From Pseudomonas sp. PDM04 (lineage in GTDB: Bacteria; Pseudomonadota; Gammaproteobacteria; Pseudomonadales; Pseudomonadaceae), in assembly GCF_014851765.1 (NCBI RefSeq), contig NZ_JACVAI010000004.1, forward strand, positions 558,001 through 622,000: DNA of 64,000 bases. Direction: 5' to 3'. This document shows, one piece after another, positions 43,698-53,011 of this stretch (position 1 is the first letter of the stretch; every line of letters starts with the position of its first letter). The notes beneath the pieces were generated by a model that was not told where the DNA came from, did not search any database, and saw only the letters and a list, made by a program, of their open reading frames with translations. The position numbers and the translations under genes were made by a program.

Positions 43698-44051
43698 TCA
43701 CTGCTTATGAATGCTCACGATCTTCGCGACGCTTCCTTCCATACGGAACCCAAATTTCACCTTGTCTCCTACGTTCAAGCCCTTCAGCTGTGCAGGCTCA
43801 GCATGGAAACCCATGGTCATCGCCGGCCATTTGAGCTCTGCTACCGGGCCGTGGGCCAATGTGATTTTTCCGCTTTGAGGATCCAGCGCCTTTATTGCCC
43901 CTTCAGCATGCGCGGTGGGTGCCGCCTGGGTGCCTTGGCCTCCTTCGGCGGAAGCTGGCATGTTCTTCATGTCCATACCATCCATGTCCTGGGCATGCAC
44001 ACTGGCGGCGAAAGCTGTGACCAGGGCTGCGATGACGATTAGCTTTTTCAT
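43698..44051 (-). CDS. cusF: Periplasmic copper chaperone CusF
   Basis: The 117-residue protein has a Sec signal (MKKLIVIAALVTAFAASVHA), a Met-rich linker (DMDGMDMKNMP) and a CusF beta-barrel. The Cu(I)/Ag(I) site is in GPVAELKWPAMTMGFHAE (Trp, two Met, preceding His). It hands Cu(I) to the CusCBA efflux pump, and its start overlaps the cusA stop by four bases. The CusB protein of this operon carries a second, fused CusF-like domain. Confidence 0.92.
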   Translation of the reverse strand: MKKLIVIAALVTAFAASVHAQDMDGMDMKNMPASAEGGQGTQAAPTAHAEGAIKALDPQSGKITLAHGPVAELKWPAMTMGFHAEPAQLKGLNVGDKVKFGFRMEGSVAKIVSIHKQ

Positions 44052-47000
44052 TGGTTTTCTCCTGAGGGGTTGGGGGTAGTGACAGTAAGTTCGCGGCGAC
44101 GGATCAGCCAGTATGCCGCAGGTATTACAAACAGGGAGAGCAACGGAGCGGTTAGCATGCCGCCGACCATGGGCACCGCGATGCGACTCATGACCTCGCT
44201 GCCGGTACCGCTGCTCCAGAGGATGGGCAGCAGGCCTGCAACGATGACCGCCACGGTCATTGCCTTGGGTCTGATGCGCTGCACCGCACCCTCACGGATT
44301 GCGCCGAGCAGCGCTGCTCGTGTGGTTTCGCCACTGGCCTGACGCTCAGCCCAAGCGTTATTCAGGTAAATGAGCATAATCACGCCAAACTCCGCCGCTA
44401 CGCCGGCCAAGGCAATGAAACCAACGCCTGTGGCCACCGACAGGTTGTAGCCCAGCAAGTACAGCAGCCAAACGCCTCCGGTTAGCGCGAACGGTAGCGT
44501 GCCCATGATGAGTAGCGCCTCACCGAGGCGCCCAAAAGTCAGGTAGAGCAGCACGAAGATGATGGCCAGCGTCGCCGGCACCACCCAGGCCAGGCGTGCG
44601 TTAGCGCGCTCCAAGTATTCGAACTGCCCGGAGTAACTCAAGCTCATGCCCGGATCTAGCTTTACCTCGGTGTCGATCACCTGCCGCAGGTCTGCCACAA
44701 CAGACGATAGGTCTCTGCCGCGCACATCGACGTACACCCAGCCCGAGGGGCGAGCATTTTCGCTCTTGAGCATGGGCGGGCCATCGGCAATACGTATGCG
44801 GGCCACGGTGCCAAGCGTCAGCTGGCCCCCCTGCGACGTGTAGATCGGCAGCTGACGCAACGCCTCCACGGAATCACGCCATTCACGTGGATAGCGCACG
44901 CTAATGGGAAAGCGAGCTAACCCTTCAACCGTTTCCCCAATGGTTTCGCCACCTATGGCACCGGCTACAATAGCCTGTACGTCGGTAATGTTCAGGCCAT
45001 AACGCGCAGCGGCATGGCGGTCGATGTCCAAATCAATGTAGCGACCGCCAGTCAAACGCTCTGCCAGGGCCGAAGTCACTCCAGGCACCTTTATCGCTGC
45101 CCGCTCTACAGCAAGGGTAGCCCGGTCTATCTGGTTCAGATCGCTGCCGGCAACCTTGACGCCGATCGGACTCTTGATGCCGGTGGCCAGCATGTCAATC
45201 CGATTGCGGATAGGCGGAATCCAGATATTGGTGAGCCCAGGCACACGCACGATACGGTCAAGCTCTTCGATTAGCTTCTCAGTGGTCATACCTGGACGCC
45301 ATTCACTCTTGGGCTTGAGCCGCACGGTGGTCTCGAACATCTCCAGCGGTGCAGGGTCAGTGGCCGATTCGGCGCGGCCGGCCTTACCAAAGACGCTGGC
45401 TACCTCGGGGACTGTACGAATCAAGCGATCCGTTCGCTGCAACAGCTCTGAAGCTTTCTGCGCGGAGAGTCCAGGCAAGGCTGAAGGCATGTAGAGCAGA
45501 TCACCTTCATCAAGTGGGGGAAGAAACTCGCCACCCAGATGGTTCAAGGGCCACAGACTGCTGAGCAGGATGAGCAATGCTCCAGCGAGGGTAAGCAAGG
45601 GCCGGCGCAGGACGACCTCCAATGCCGGACGGTACAGCCGGATGAGGCCCCGGTTGAGCGGGTTGCGCTGTTCCGCAGGCAGTGGCCCTCTGATCCAGTA
45701 CCCCATCAGCACCGGTATCAGGGTCACCGATAGCGCAGCCGCCGCTGCCATCGCGTAGGTCTTGGTAAAGGCCAGGGGGGCAAAGAGGCGGCCCTCCTGG
45801 GCTTGCAGCGTGAACACCGGGATGAACGAGAGCGTGATGATCATGAGGCTGAAGAACAGCGCTGGTCCAACCTCGACGGCCGCCTCCGTCATTACGTTCC
45901 AATGCGCTTCGCCCCGCAAAGGTTGACCAGGATGCTGGGCATGCCAGGCCTCTACACGTTTGTGGGCGTTCTCGATCATGACCACGGCAGCGTCCACCAT
46001 TGCACCGATGGCAATAGCGATTCCGCCAAGGGACATGATGTTGGCGTTGATGCCCTGATGACGCATGACGATCAGCGCAATCAGGATTCCCACGGGCAGC
46101 GACACGATGGCCACCAGCGACGAGCGCAGGTGCCAGAGAAACGCTGCGCATACCAACGCCACTACCACAAACTCCTCGACCAGTTTGTGACTGAGGTTCT
46201 CCACAGCACGGTCGATCAGCTGGCTGCGGTCGTAGACGGTGACAAGCTCCACCCCGGCAGGCAGGCCTTTCTTCAGGGTTTCGAGCTTGGCCTTGACGTG
46301 CGCGATGGCCTCACGAGCATTCTTGCCGCTGCGCAGGATAACCACTCCACCTACGGCTTCACCGAGGCCGTCCAGTTCACCTATGCCTCTGCGGGCTTCC
46401 GGACCTATCTGCACCGTAGCGACATCGCCTAAGTTCACCGGCACGCCCTTGGTAGCCAGTCGCAGAGGGATCGCTCTGAAATCGTCCAGCGATCCTAGGT
46501 AGCCGGCCGCACGAACCATGAATTCTGCTTCGCCTTGCTCCAGCACACCACCGCCGGTCTCCTGGTTGGCCTTACCTATAGCCTCTATCACCTCAGCTTG
46601 GGTGATACCGAGGCTGGCCATGCGAAGCGGATCGAGGAGGACTTGGTATTGCTTGACCATACCGCCGATGGTGGCCACCTCAGCGACATCCGGCAGGGTC
46701 TTGAGCTCATAGCGCAGGAACCAGTCCTGCAGGCTGCGCAGTTGCGACAGGTCATGGCCACCGTTGCGATCGACCAGCGCATACTGAAAAATCCACCCGA
46801 CTCCGGTGGCGTCCGGTCCGAGTACCGGCTTGGCTGCCGCAGGTAATCGCGATTGTGCCTGGCTCAGGTACTCAAGAACCCGAGAGCGCGCCCAATACAG
46901 ATCGGTGCCGTCCTCGAACAGCACGTAGACGAAGCTGTCACCGAAGGCGGAGAAGCCGCGTACCGTTTTGGCCTCCGGAACCGAGAGCATTGTGGTGGTC

Positions 47001-47206
47001 AGCGGATAGGTCACCTGATTCTCAACGATCTGAGGAGCCTGACCTGGGTAGGACGTGCGGATGATCACCTGTACATCCGACAGGTCGGGCAAGGCGTCGA
47101 TTGGCAGACTGCGCACCGAGACGAAGCCCCATGCCACCAGAAACAGCGTAGCGAGCAGCACCAGTACCCGGTTGCCTACCGACCAGCGGATCAGTTTGGC
47201 AATCAT
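44048..47206 (-). CDS. cusA: Copper/silver efflux RND transporter CusA
   Basis: The 1052-residue inner-membrane pump is of the HME-RND family. The N-terminus is VLVLLATLFLVAWGFVSVRS and the porter domain follows. Family helices include GGIAIAIGAMVDAAVVMIENAHKRVE near residue 395 and TGVGFIALAGVAAEFGVIMLIYL near 930. It expels Cu(I)/Ag(I) through CusB and CusC using the proton gradient. It overlaps cusB upstream and cusF downstream by four bases each. Confidence 0.93.
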   Translation of the reverse strand: MIAKLIRWSVGNRVLVLLATLFLVAWGFVSVRSLPIDALPDLSDVQVIIRTSYPGQAPQIVENQVTYPLTTTMLSVPEAKTVRGFSAFGDSFVYVLFEDGTDLYWARSRVLEYLSQAQSRLPAAAKPVLGPDATGVGWIFQYALVDRNGGHDLSQLRSLQDWFLRYELKTLPDVAEVATIGGMVKQYQVLLDPLRMASLGITQAEVIEAIGKANQETGGGVLEQGEAEFMVRAAGYLGSLDDFRAIPLRLATKGVPVNLGDVATVQIGPEARRGIGELDGLGEAVGGVVILRSGKNAREAIAHVKAKLETLKKGLPAGVELVTVYDRSQLIDRAVENLSHKLVEEFVVVALVCAAFLWHLRSSLVAIVSLPVGILIALIVMRHQGINANIMSLGGIAIAIGAMVDAAVVMIENAHKRVEAWHAQHPGQPLRGEAHWNVMTEAAVEVGPALFFSLMIITLSFIPVFTLQAQEGRLFAPLAFTKTYAMAAAAALSVTLIPVLMGYWIRGPLPAEQRNPLNRGLIRLYRPALEVVLRRPLLTLAGALLILLSSLWPLNHLGGEFLPPLDEGDLLYMPSALPGLSAQKASELLQRTDRLIRTVPEVASVFGKAGRAESATDPAPLEMFETTVRLKPKSEWRPGMTTEKLIEELDRIVRVPGLTNIWIPPIRNRIDMLATGIKSPIGVKVAGSDLNQIDRATLAVERAAIKVPGVTSALAERLTGGRYIDLDIDRHAAARYGLNITDVQAIVAGAIGGETIGETVEGLARFPISVRYPREWRDSVEALRQLPIYTSQGGQLTLGTVARIRIADGPPMLKSENARPSGWVYVDVRGRDLSSVVADLRQVIDTEVKLDPGMSLSYSGQFEYLERANARLAWVVPATLAIIFVLLYLTFGRLGEALLIMGTLPFALTGGVWLLYLLGYNLSVATGVGFIALAGVAAEFGVIMLIYLNNAWAERQASGETTRAALLGAIREGAVQRIRPKAMTVAVIVAGLLPILWSSGTGSEVMSRIAVPMVGGMLTAPLLSLFVIPAAYWLIRRRELTVTTPNPSGENQ

Positions 47207-48663
47207 GGTTGGCCCTCCAACACTTTGATCTGCTCAACCACCATGCCCTCGTCGCGTTCGCGTATCCCAAAGCGAATCTGTGCACCGACCTTGAGGCCAT
47301 CAAGGAGCGACTGATCAGCCACCGGGAAGGTCATGGTCATCCCAGGCATACCCAGGGTGAGGAAGGGACCATGGTCAACGGTGAGCTGGGCTCCGTCTAT
47401 CTGCACGATACGGCCGTTCGCTTCATGTAAGGCGGGCCCCGCTTTTGGCTGAGCGTCTTGCGCCGTCGCCGCTTCGATGCCTTTCAAATTAGCTTCGGAG
47501 TCCAGTAGGAATTGCCCCGACGCTACGATGCGCTGACCTGCCTGAAGGCCCTGCAACACCGCAACTTGCCCCTTGCTCTCCTGACCCAACACGACTTCCA
47601 CCGGTCGGAAGCGACCACCTTCTTCAGCCAGCATCACCAGATCCCGCTTGCCGGTACGTATGACCGCCTCGGCAGGCACCAAGAGGCTCTGCTCGGCAGA
47701 CACGCCGGGATTGAGAGCCACTTGAGCGGTCATCCCAGGACGAAGCCGTCCATCCGGGTTGGGCAACTCGATACGCAGGCGCAACGTGCGGCTTTGCAAA
47801 TCGGCATCAGCCAACAGCGCGGTCAACTTGCCCGGTACCGGATCGCCTGGGAAAGCTGGCAATTGCGCTTGCACAGGCTGGCCTTCGCGCAGGCCTTGAG
47901 CCTGGGCTTCTGGCACAGCGGCTTCCAGCCAGACGTTGGCCACTCCGTTGATCCTTGCCAAGGTAGTCCCCGGCGTCAGCGTCATGCCGGGTCGCAGATC
48001 GAGAACCTGGATGACACCGGCAGTGGGCGCGGAAAGTGTGACCGAGAGCTGTACCTTTCCAGTGCTCGCGACCCGGTTGATCAGGTAGACCGGCATGCCG
48101 GAGAGCAGGAGCCGCTGTCGTGCCGCCGCTGTCAGTTGAGCGTCGCCGGAATGCCGCAACGCCAGATATTCCTCCTGCAAACCAGCCCACTCCGGGGTCA
48201 GCACATCGGCTAGGGGAGCCCCTTTAGCAACTATATCCCCCGCCGCCCGGCCATATACGCGTTCGACGTAACCGCCAGTACGGGCCTGCAACACGCTGAA
48301 GTCGCGTTCGTCGAACGCCAGAACGCCGCTCACGCTCAGGGATCGTTCAAGCCTGCCAGCCATCACCGTTGCCAATCGCATCCCGAGATTTTGCTGGAGC
48401 CCAGCCGAGACCTGAACCGCAGGCTGCCCCTTGTCATCCGTCTCGCCTGAATACTTGGGCACGAGCGGCATGTCCATGAACGGCGACTTTCCGGGTGCCG
48501 GGAAATGCTGCTGGGGATACATCGGGTCGTACCAATACAGCGCTTTTTGCTCACCTACTGGCTGCGATGGGGTAACCGTGCCCCGTCCACCTAGCCAGAA
48601 GCCCGCGCCTGCTCCAATAGCAAGGGCAGCAGCCACAACCAACCCAATCGACCTATTCCTCAT
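47203..48663 (-). CDS. cusB: Efflux adaptor CusB with fused CusF-like domain
   Basis: The 486-residue periplasmic adaptor has an N-terminal membrane/signal segment (LVVAAALAIGAGAGFWLGG). The Cu(I)-binding leader YWYDPMYPQQHFPAPGKSPFMDMPLVPKY-type segment follows near residue 43, then the barrel-sandwich and beta-barrel domains. About 75 extra C-terminal residues form a CusF-like domain (GRIVQIDGAQLTVDHGPF, GMPGMTMTFPVADQ). That fuses a copper chaperone to the adaptor, so the operon encodes two CusF modules. Start overlaps cusC stop by four bases. Confidence 0.92.
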   Translation of the reverse strand: MRNRSIGLVVAAALAIGAGAGFWLGGRGTVTPSQPVGEQKALYWYDPMYPQQHFPAPGKSPFMDMPLVPKYSGETDDKGQPAVQVSAGLQQNLGMRLATVMAGRLERSLSVSGVLAFDERDFSVLQARTGGYVERVYGRAAGDIVAKGAPLADVLTPEWAGLQEEYLALRHSGDAQLTAAARQRLLLSGMPVYLINRVASTGKVQLSVTLSAPTAGVIQVLDLRPGMTLTPGTTLARINGVANVWLEAAVPEAQAQGLREGQPVQAQLPAFPGDPVPGKLTALLADADLQSRTLRLRIELPNPDGRLRPGMTAQVALNPGVSAEQSLLVPAEAVIRTGKRDLVMLAEEGGRFRPVEVVLGQESKGQVAVLQGLQAGQRIVASGQFLLDSEANLKGIEAATAQDAQPKAGPALHEANGRIVQIDGAQLTVDHGPFLTLGMPGMTMTFPVADQSLLDGLKVGAQIRFGIRERDEGMVVEQIKVLEGQP

Positions 48664-49910
48664 GCCCGCACCTCTCCATATACGAAATGCAGACGCGCTG
48701 CTGTTGCAGCCAACTGTCCTTGCAGATCCACATCCTGTAACAGCGCTTCCACGCGTTGCCGACGTGCCGACAGCACTTCACTCAACGGCGACTTACCGGC
48801 GCGGTAGTCCGCCAGAGCGAGGCGTACCCGGTCCTCGGCCAGAGGTAGAAGCGTCTCGCGACTGCGCCGCACCGCCCGCTGCAAACGTTGGTACTCGGCA
48901 AGGTCTGTTTCAAGCTGGGCTTGATGCTCGCGCAGGGCTGCATCCTGCTCATCCTCCAACTGACGAACTTGCGCGCGTCGTGCCGCAATCATCGGGTCTT
49001 GCCGGGAGCCGGTGAACAACGGCAGCTGGAAGCTGACTTGCAAGCTGACCATGTTGCTGAAGTCCGGGCCACGACGCTGATAATCCACCCCCCAAGACCA
49101 ATCCGACTTCTTTTCTGCCTGGGCCTGGTGTACCTGGGCTTGCGCCTCGCGTGTCATGGCGTTGTAGGTATTGAGCTCCGGGTGGGCATGTACGGAGTGC
49201 AGGTATTCAGCTGCGTCTACAGGCCAGAGTGGGAACGTCGGCGCCCCTACTTCGGCGTCCTGCCCAATCCAGCGCTTCAGCGCGGATCGCGCTTGAGCTG
49301 CCTGACTCAATAAAACATCCTTCTGCTCGTCCAGCTGCGCCAATTCCTGTTTCGGAGCCAGCGTATCGGTCGTCGAGCCTGCGCCACCGGCCAGGCGCGC
49401 CCGCACCGTAGAAGCCAGCAGCTGGTTTTCTTTGTAGAAAGCGTCGAACTGTTCAAGTTTTCGCTGCACGGTGTACGCATTAACCCAAGCCTGCGCGGTT
49501 GCCGCTCGAATCTTCAGGCGCTCGAAGACCGCCTCAGCATCGGCTCGCTCGACCGTGGCCTGAGCTGTCTCTACGCGAGCTTTACGTTTGTCCCGGTTCG
49601 GTACGTCCTGGGACAGGCCAACCACCTGCATGGTCATGAAGTCTCTGTTCAAGCTCCAGCGATCAGCGCCTTCAATCGGCAGGTTTTGTACTCCAAGATT
49701 CAGGCGCGGATCGGGTAGTTCGCCCGCTGGAATGACCAAGTTGCGCGCAGCTGATGCCTGCTCTTGGCGGGCTTGTAGAGAGGGAGCGTTGCGTTCAGCC
49801 AGTTGCAGCGCTTCATCCAGCGGCAGCGTTGTCGCCTGTGCTGAGACAGCCGGCAGCAGTATGAAAAGGACGGCAGTGGGAGTTCGTCCCTGAAAACGTT
49901 GGGGAGTCAT
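48660..49910 (-). CDS. cusC: Outer-membrane efflux protein CusC (TolC family)
   Basis: The 416-residue protein has a Sec signal (TAVLFILLPAVSAQATTL) and two TolC-type helical repeats, seen as LPLDEALQLAERNAPSLQA near residue 30 and long coiled segments around 150-230 and 330-400. It is the outer-membrane channel of the CusCBA pump. The ATG at 49910 follows GAGGAAT and gives a normal signal peptide; an upstream ATG at 49952 would spoil it. Confidence 0.9.
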   Translation of the reverse strand: MTPQRFQGRTPTAVLFILLPAVSAQATTLPLDEALQLAERNAPSLQARQEQASAARNLVIPAGELPDPRLNLGVQNLPIEGADRWSLNRDFMTMQVVGLSQDVPNRDKRKARVETAQATVERADAEAVFERLKIRAATAQAWVNAYTVQRKLEQFDAFYKENQLLASTVRARLAGGAGSTTDTLAPKQELAQLDEQKDVLLSQAAQARSALKRWIGQDAEVGAPTFPLWPVDAAEYLHSVHAHPELNTYNAMTREAQAQVHQAQAEKKSDWSWGVDYQRRGPDFSNMVSLQVSFQLPLFTGSRQDPMIAARRAQVRQLEDEQDAALREHQAQLETDLAEYQRLQRAVRRSRETLLPLAEDRVRLALADYRAGKSPLSEVLSARRQRVEALLQDVDLQGQLAATAARLHFVYGEVRA

Positions 49911-49996
49911 GAGAATGATTCCTCGAAAGATCAGCGCCCAGGCGCGTGCCATCGGCCCGCTGCTAGGCAGAACGATGGTGTGAAATTAAGAGGGAG

Positions 49997-50344
49997 TCAG
50001 ACGCGGGGAGGACGCCATGGATCGGGGGGAGAACCTGTTGCTATGCCTACAGCGTAGGTATCGGCAGGTCGTGGCTTGGCATAGGTCAGTCCAGGCGTCA
50101 GGAAGCTGAGCTGCACTGTGCTGGCAGTTCTGCACTCCTGGCCTACCTTGCAGGATTTGGCATGGTCACCAGTCTTGCCCGGCTCTTGGTCCTGGCAGCA
50201 GTCATGGTCCATGCCCGCCATCATTTCCATGCCCATGGTCTGCATTGGGCAAGGTTCAGTCGCCGAATCGATGCCCGCCATCCCGTTAAGCGGAAGCGCC
50301 ACGATAAGCATCAGGATGGTGAGCAGTCGAATGAAGCGTTTCAT
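49997..50344 (-). CDS. Small periplasmic Met/His/Cys-rich protein (CzcI-like)
   Basis: The 115-residue protein has a Sec signal (RLLTILMLIVALPLNGMAG) and a metal-ligand-rich stretch PMQTMGMEMMAGMDHDCCQD. It ends PPDPWRPPRV. Small proteins of this kind (CzcI type) precede metal efflux operons and are thought to be regulatory or to bind metal. It lies between copS and cusC on the same strand, within the copper operon. Confidence 0.72.
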   Translation of the reverse strand: MKRFIRLLTILMLIVALPLNGMAGIDSATEPCPMQTMGMEMMAGMDHDCCQDQEPGKTGDHAKSCKVGQECRTASTVQLSFLTPGLTYAKPRPADTYAVGIATGSPPDPWRPPRV

Positions 50345-50380
50345 GATGGGCGAATATAGGTTACCGGGATGAATTCAGCA

Positions 50381-51784
50381 TTAAGAGGCTTCACCAAACA
50401 ACCGCTTGGAGGCTGGAAGGCTGATGTAAAAAGTTGTGAATCCCTCCGCTGAAGTACACCAAATTCGTCCGCTGTGAGCCTCGATGATGGAGCGTGTTAT
50501 CGACAGGCCCAGGCCTGCATTGCTTGGTCCGCCTTCGCGTCTGGCTGGATCAGCCCGATAGAACCGGTCGAAGATCTTGCCAATGTGCTGAGGATCGATG
50601 GTTACTCCGCTGTTACGTATGGACAACGTCACGTTTTCACGTGTTTGCTCGATCTGCACTGATATCTCGTTGCCTTCCGGGGTGTAGCGCAACGCGTTCG
50701 ATAAAAGGTTGGAAAGCGCTCGGTCAATCATCAAGAGATCGCCACGAACCTTGCCACGACCTTGGAGGGTCAGCTGGATGCCTTGATCCTCAGCCAGAAA
50801 CTGGTAGTACTCGAACAGCTTGGATACGAGTTCGGAGAGCTCCACATCAATCTGCTCAGGCACGATCAGACCGTTATCCGCCTTCGCGAGGAAAAGCATG
50901 TCGTCGATCATGCGCGACATGCGCTTGAGGTCTTCAAGGTTCGAATAGAGGTTTTCCTCATAGGCATCCAGGTCACGCTTCTTGGTGAGCACCACTTCGG
51001 TATGGGTAAGTAGGTTGCTGACCGGCGTTCTCAACTCATGAGCGATATCGGCAGAGAAGTTGGACAACCGAACGAATGCATCCTCCAACCGTCCCAGCAT
51101 CCCGTTGAAAGACAGGATGAGCTCCTGAAGCTCTAGCGGTACGGGCTCCAGCGGAATGCGCTCGCGGAGCGATCTTGCCGACATCCCGGTGGCCACTTTG
51201 GTGATTTGCCCGACAGGCCGAAGCCCACTCTTGGCAACGACCCAGCCCAAGCCTGCGCTCACAATCGCGCTGATCACCAAGCCGATGCCGAACCACCATT
51301 GCAGGGTGACAAAGAAATGCGCGTGAGTGGTGACATCGAGCATCAGCACGGCCGTCACCGGTTCCGTTTCGCCCGCGATGGTCATCTGGGCGGTGATACC
51401 GCGGAAGTTCTGCGATTCATCCTGCCACTCCCAGACCGCACCCTGGCGCGCCTGCTCGAACCGCTGAGGAATTTGGGAGGCTTTGGAGTCTGAAAAAAGG
51501 GTCGTTCCGTCAGCCTTGGTGATTTTCGCCGAAAGATCCTGATGTGCGCCGAGCAATGCCCGCAGCTGCTGCTCCTGATCGCCGAGCTCGCCTCGCGCTG
51601 CTGAAATGGACAGAATATGACGCGTTGACTCCAGCTTTTCGGAGAGCGCCTGCTCATCCAGCATCCGGAAATGGTGCTGGCTGAGCCCGTAGAAAGCCAC
51701 GCCGGCAACGACCAAGACAGCAGTCACCGCGAACATGAACATCAGGGTCAGTCGCTTGACGAGCGATGATTGCGGGCGCATCAC
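50381..51784 (-). CDS. copS: Heavy-metal sensor histidine kinase CopS/CusS
   Basis: The 467-residue kinase has two membrane helices (LMFMFAVTAVLVVAGVAFYG near residue 13 and one near 170) enclosing a periplasmic copper-sensing domain, then HAMP and HisKA with the phosphorylated histidine in ADIAHELRTPVSNLLTHTEV near residue 250. The HATPase domain includes NLLSNALRYTPEGNEIS and GLGLSITRSIIEAHSG. It overlaps copR by four bases and would phosphorylate it when periplasmic copper rises. Confidence 0.92.
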   Translation of the reverse strand: MMRPQSSLVKRLTLMFMFAVTAVLVVAGVAFYGLSQHHFRMLDEQALSEKLESTRHILSISAARGELGDQEQQLRALLGAHQDLSAKITKADGTTLFSDSKASQIPQRFEQARQGAVWEWQDESQNFRGITAQMTIAGETEPVTAVLMLDVTTHAHFFVTLQWWFGIGLVISAIVSAGLGWVVAKSGLRPVGQITKVATGMSARSLRERIPLEPVPLELQELILSFNGMLGRLEDAFVRLSNFSADIAHELRTPVSNLLTHTEVVLTKKRDLDAYEENLYSNLEDLKRMSRMIDDMLFLAKADNGLIVPEQIDVELSELVSKLFEYYQFLAEDQGIQLTLQGRGKVRGDLLMIDRALSNLLSNALRYTPEGNEISVQIEQTRENVTLSIRNSGVTIDPQHIGKIFDRFYRADPARREGGPSNAGLGLSITRSIIEAHSGRIWCTSAEGFTTFYISLPASKRLFGEAS

Positions 51785-52458
51785 TCTGCCACATCCATCA
51801 TGTAGCCCATGCCTCGGGCGGTATGGATGAGCTTTGGCGCGAAGTCGTCATCAATCTTGGCCCGCAGTCGGCGAATCGCGACCTCGATCACGTTGGTGTC
51901 ACTGTCGAAGTTCATGTCCCAGACCTGAGAAGCGATCAGCGACTTGGGGAGCACCTCCCCGCGTCGGCGCATGAGCAGCTCCAAAAGGGCAAACTCCTTG
52001 GCAGTAAGGTCGATCCGCTTGCCGTTTCGCGTAGCCCGGCGCTTGAGCAGGTCAACCTCAAGGTCCGCCATCTTCATGGTGGTTTGAGCAGAACCACCGT
52101 TGCCTCTGCGCAGCAGTGTGCGGACCCGAGCCAACAGCTCAGAGAACGCAAAGGGCTTCACAAGGTAGTCATCAGCACCCAGCTCCAAGCCTTTAACGCG
52201 ATCATCTACGCCATCACGGGCCGTGAGAAAGAGGACCGGCACGTCTTTCCCCGCTGCCCGGATCTTGCGCAGGACCTCCCAGCCATCGAGCCCCGGCATC
52301 ATTACGTCCAAGATCAGCAAGTCATACGCTTCGCTCTGCGCCTGTTGCAGGGCGTCAGTGCCTGTCATCACCCGGTCTACAGTGAAGCCAGCCTCTGTTA
52401 GGCCTTGCTGGAGGTAGACACCGGTTTTCGGCTCATCTTCGGCTACGAGTAATTTCAT
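51781..52458 (-). CDS. copR: Copper-responsive response regulator CopR
   Basis: The 225-residue OmpR-type regulator has a receiver domain with acidic pocket AEDE (6-9), phospho-acceptor Asp51 in LLILDVMMPGLDG and Lys in LVKPFAFSELL near residue 100. A winged-helix DNA-binding domain follows (LTAKEFALLELLMRRRGEVL). A CopR-type box sits at 52520-52535, in the divergent region with the PtrA-like gene, so it probably controls its own operon, which runs on to copS, the CzcI-like gene and cusCBAF. Confidence 0.93.
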   Translation of the reverse strand: MKLLVAEDEPKTGVYLQQGLTEAGFTVDRVMTGTDALQQAQSEAYDLLILDVMMPGLDGWEVLRKIRAAGKDVPVLFLTARDGVDDRVKGLELGADDYLVKPFAFSELLARVRTLLRRGNGGSAQTTMKMADLEVDLLKRRATRNGKRIDLTAKEFALLELLMRRRGEVLPKSLIASQVWDMNFDSDTNVIEVAIRRLRAKIDDDFAPKLIHTARGMGYMMDVAE

Positions 52459-52519
52459 CTGCTCTCATCCACGCGGAGTGCATCTCCAGTTTGCAGGAAA
52501 AAAGACGCCCAACCAGAAG

Positions 52520-52535
52520 CTGACGGAAAAGTAAT
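52520..52535. promoter_or_regulatory. CopR-type box between copR and the PtrA-like gene
   Basis: Read on the minus strand, ATTACTTTTCCGTCAG matches ATTACATTTCTGTAAG at 13 of 16 positions. It is placed for control of both divergent genes. Confidence 0.65.
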
Positions 52536-52623
52536 GTCGCGATCAGTTTTCTGACAGCACCGCGAGGCTAATTTGACCCTGTACCTGACGCCATGAGGCG
52601 CAGAACCCACTGAGGATCTCCAG

Positions 52624-52830
52624 ATGAACATGGTCAAAGCAATTGTGGTGGTCGTTACCTTCGGCATGGCAGGCATCGCCCTGGCAGAGGGCGGCGCGGA
52701 CCGGACCTTTGCGCGGATGGAAGCGGCTCGCCAAAACTCCATGCAGGCCTATCAGGTTGCGCAGCAGGAGAAAGAGCAGCCGCCGGTCGCCGCACAGTCC
52801 AGCAAGCATGTCGGCCACGAGAGCTGCTGA
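52624..52830 (+). CDS. PtrA-like small periplasmic copper-induced protein
   Basis: The 68-residue protein has a Sec signal (MNMVKAIVVVVTFGMAGIALA) followed by EGGADRTFARMEAARQNSMQ, the N-terminal pattern of the Pseudomonas PtrA family, and ends KHVGHESC. PtrA of Pseudomonas aeruginosa is copper-induced and was described as a type III secretion repressor; later work favours a periplasmic copper-tolerance role. It is divergent from copR, with a CopR-type box between them. Confidence 0.85.
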   Translation: MNMVKAIVVVVTFGMAGIALAEGGADRTFARMEAARQNSMQAYQVAQQEKEQPPVAAQSSKHVGHESC

Positions 52831-52836
52831 TCCGAG

Positions 52837-52852
52837 CTTACAGAAATGTAAT
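52837..52852. promoter_or_regulatory. CopR-type box upstream of copA
   Basis: CTTACAGAAATGTAAT is the exact reverse complement of the box upstream of csp (43628-43643). It lies ~160 bp before the copA start. Confidence 0.75.
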
Positions 52853-53011
52853 CACTCCGGAATCTGAACTATGGCAGTTTCAGACTACGGCCTCTCATCA
52901 GCCTCGCGCAGTAGCGAAAGTCTACGAGACTGGTGAGAGCTCCAACGAACCCAAGGGCTGCGCCATCGAGCAGCCTGGATATCAGCGATCTACCTGACTG
53001 GACGCAACGGC

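Noticed and set aside
52862..52939. Short ORF between the PtrA-like gene and copA
   Set aside because: Only ~21 codons, no ribosome site, and it lies in the copA promoter/leader region.
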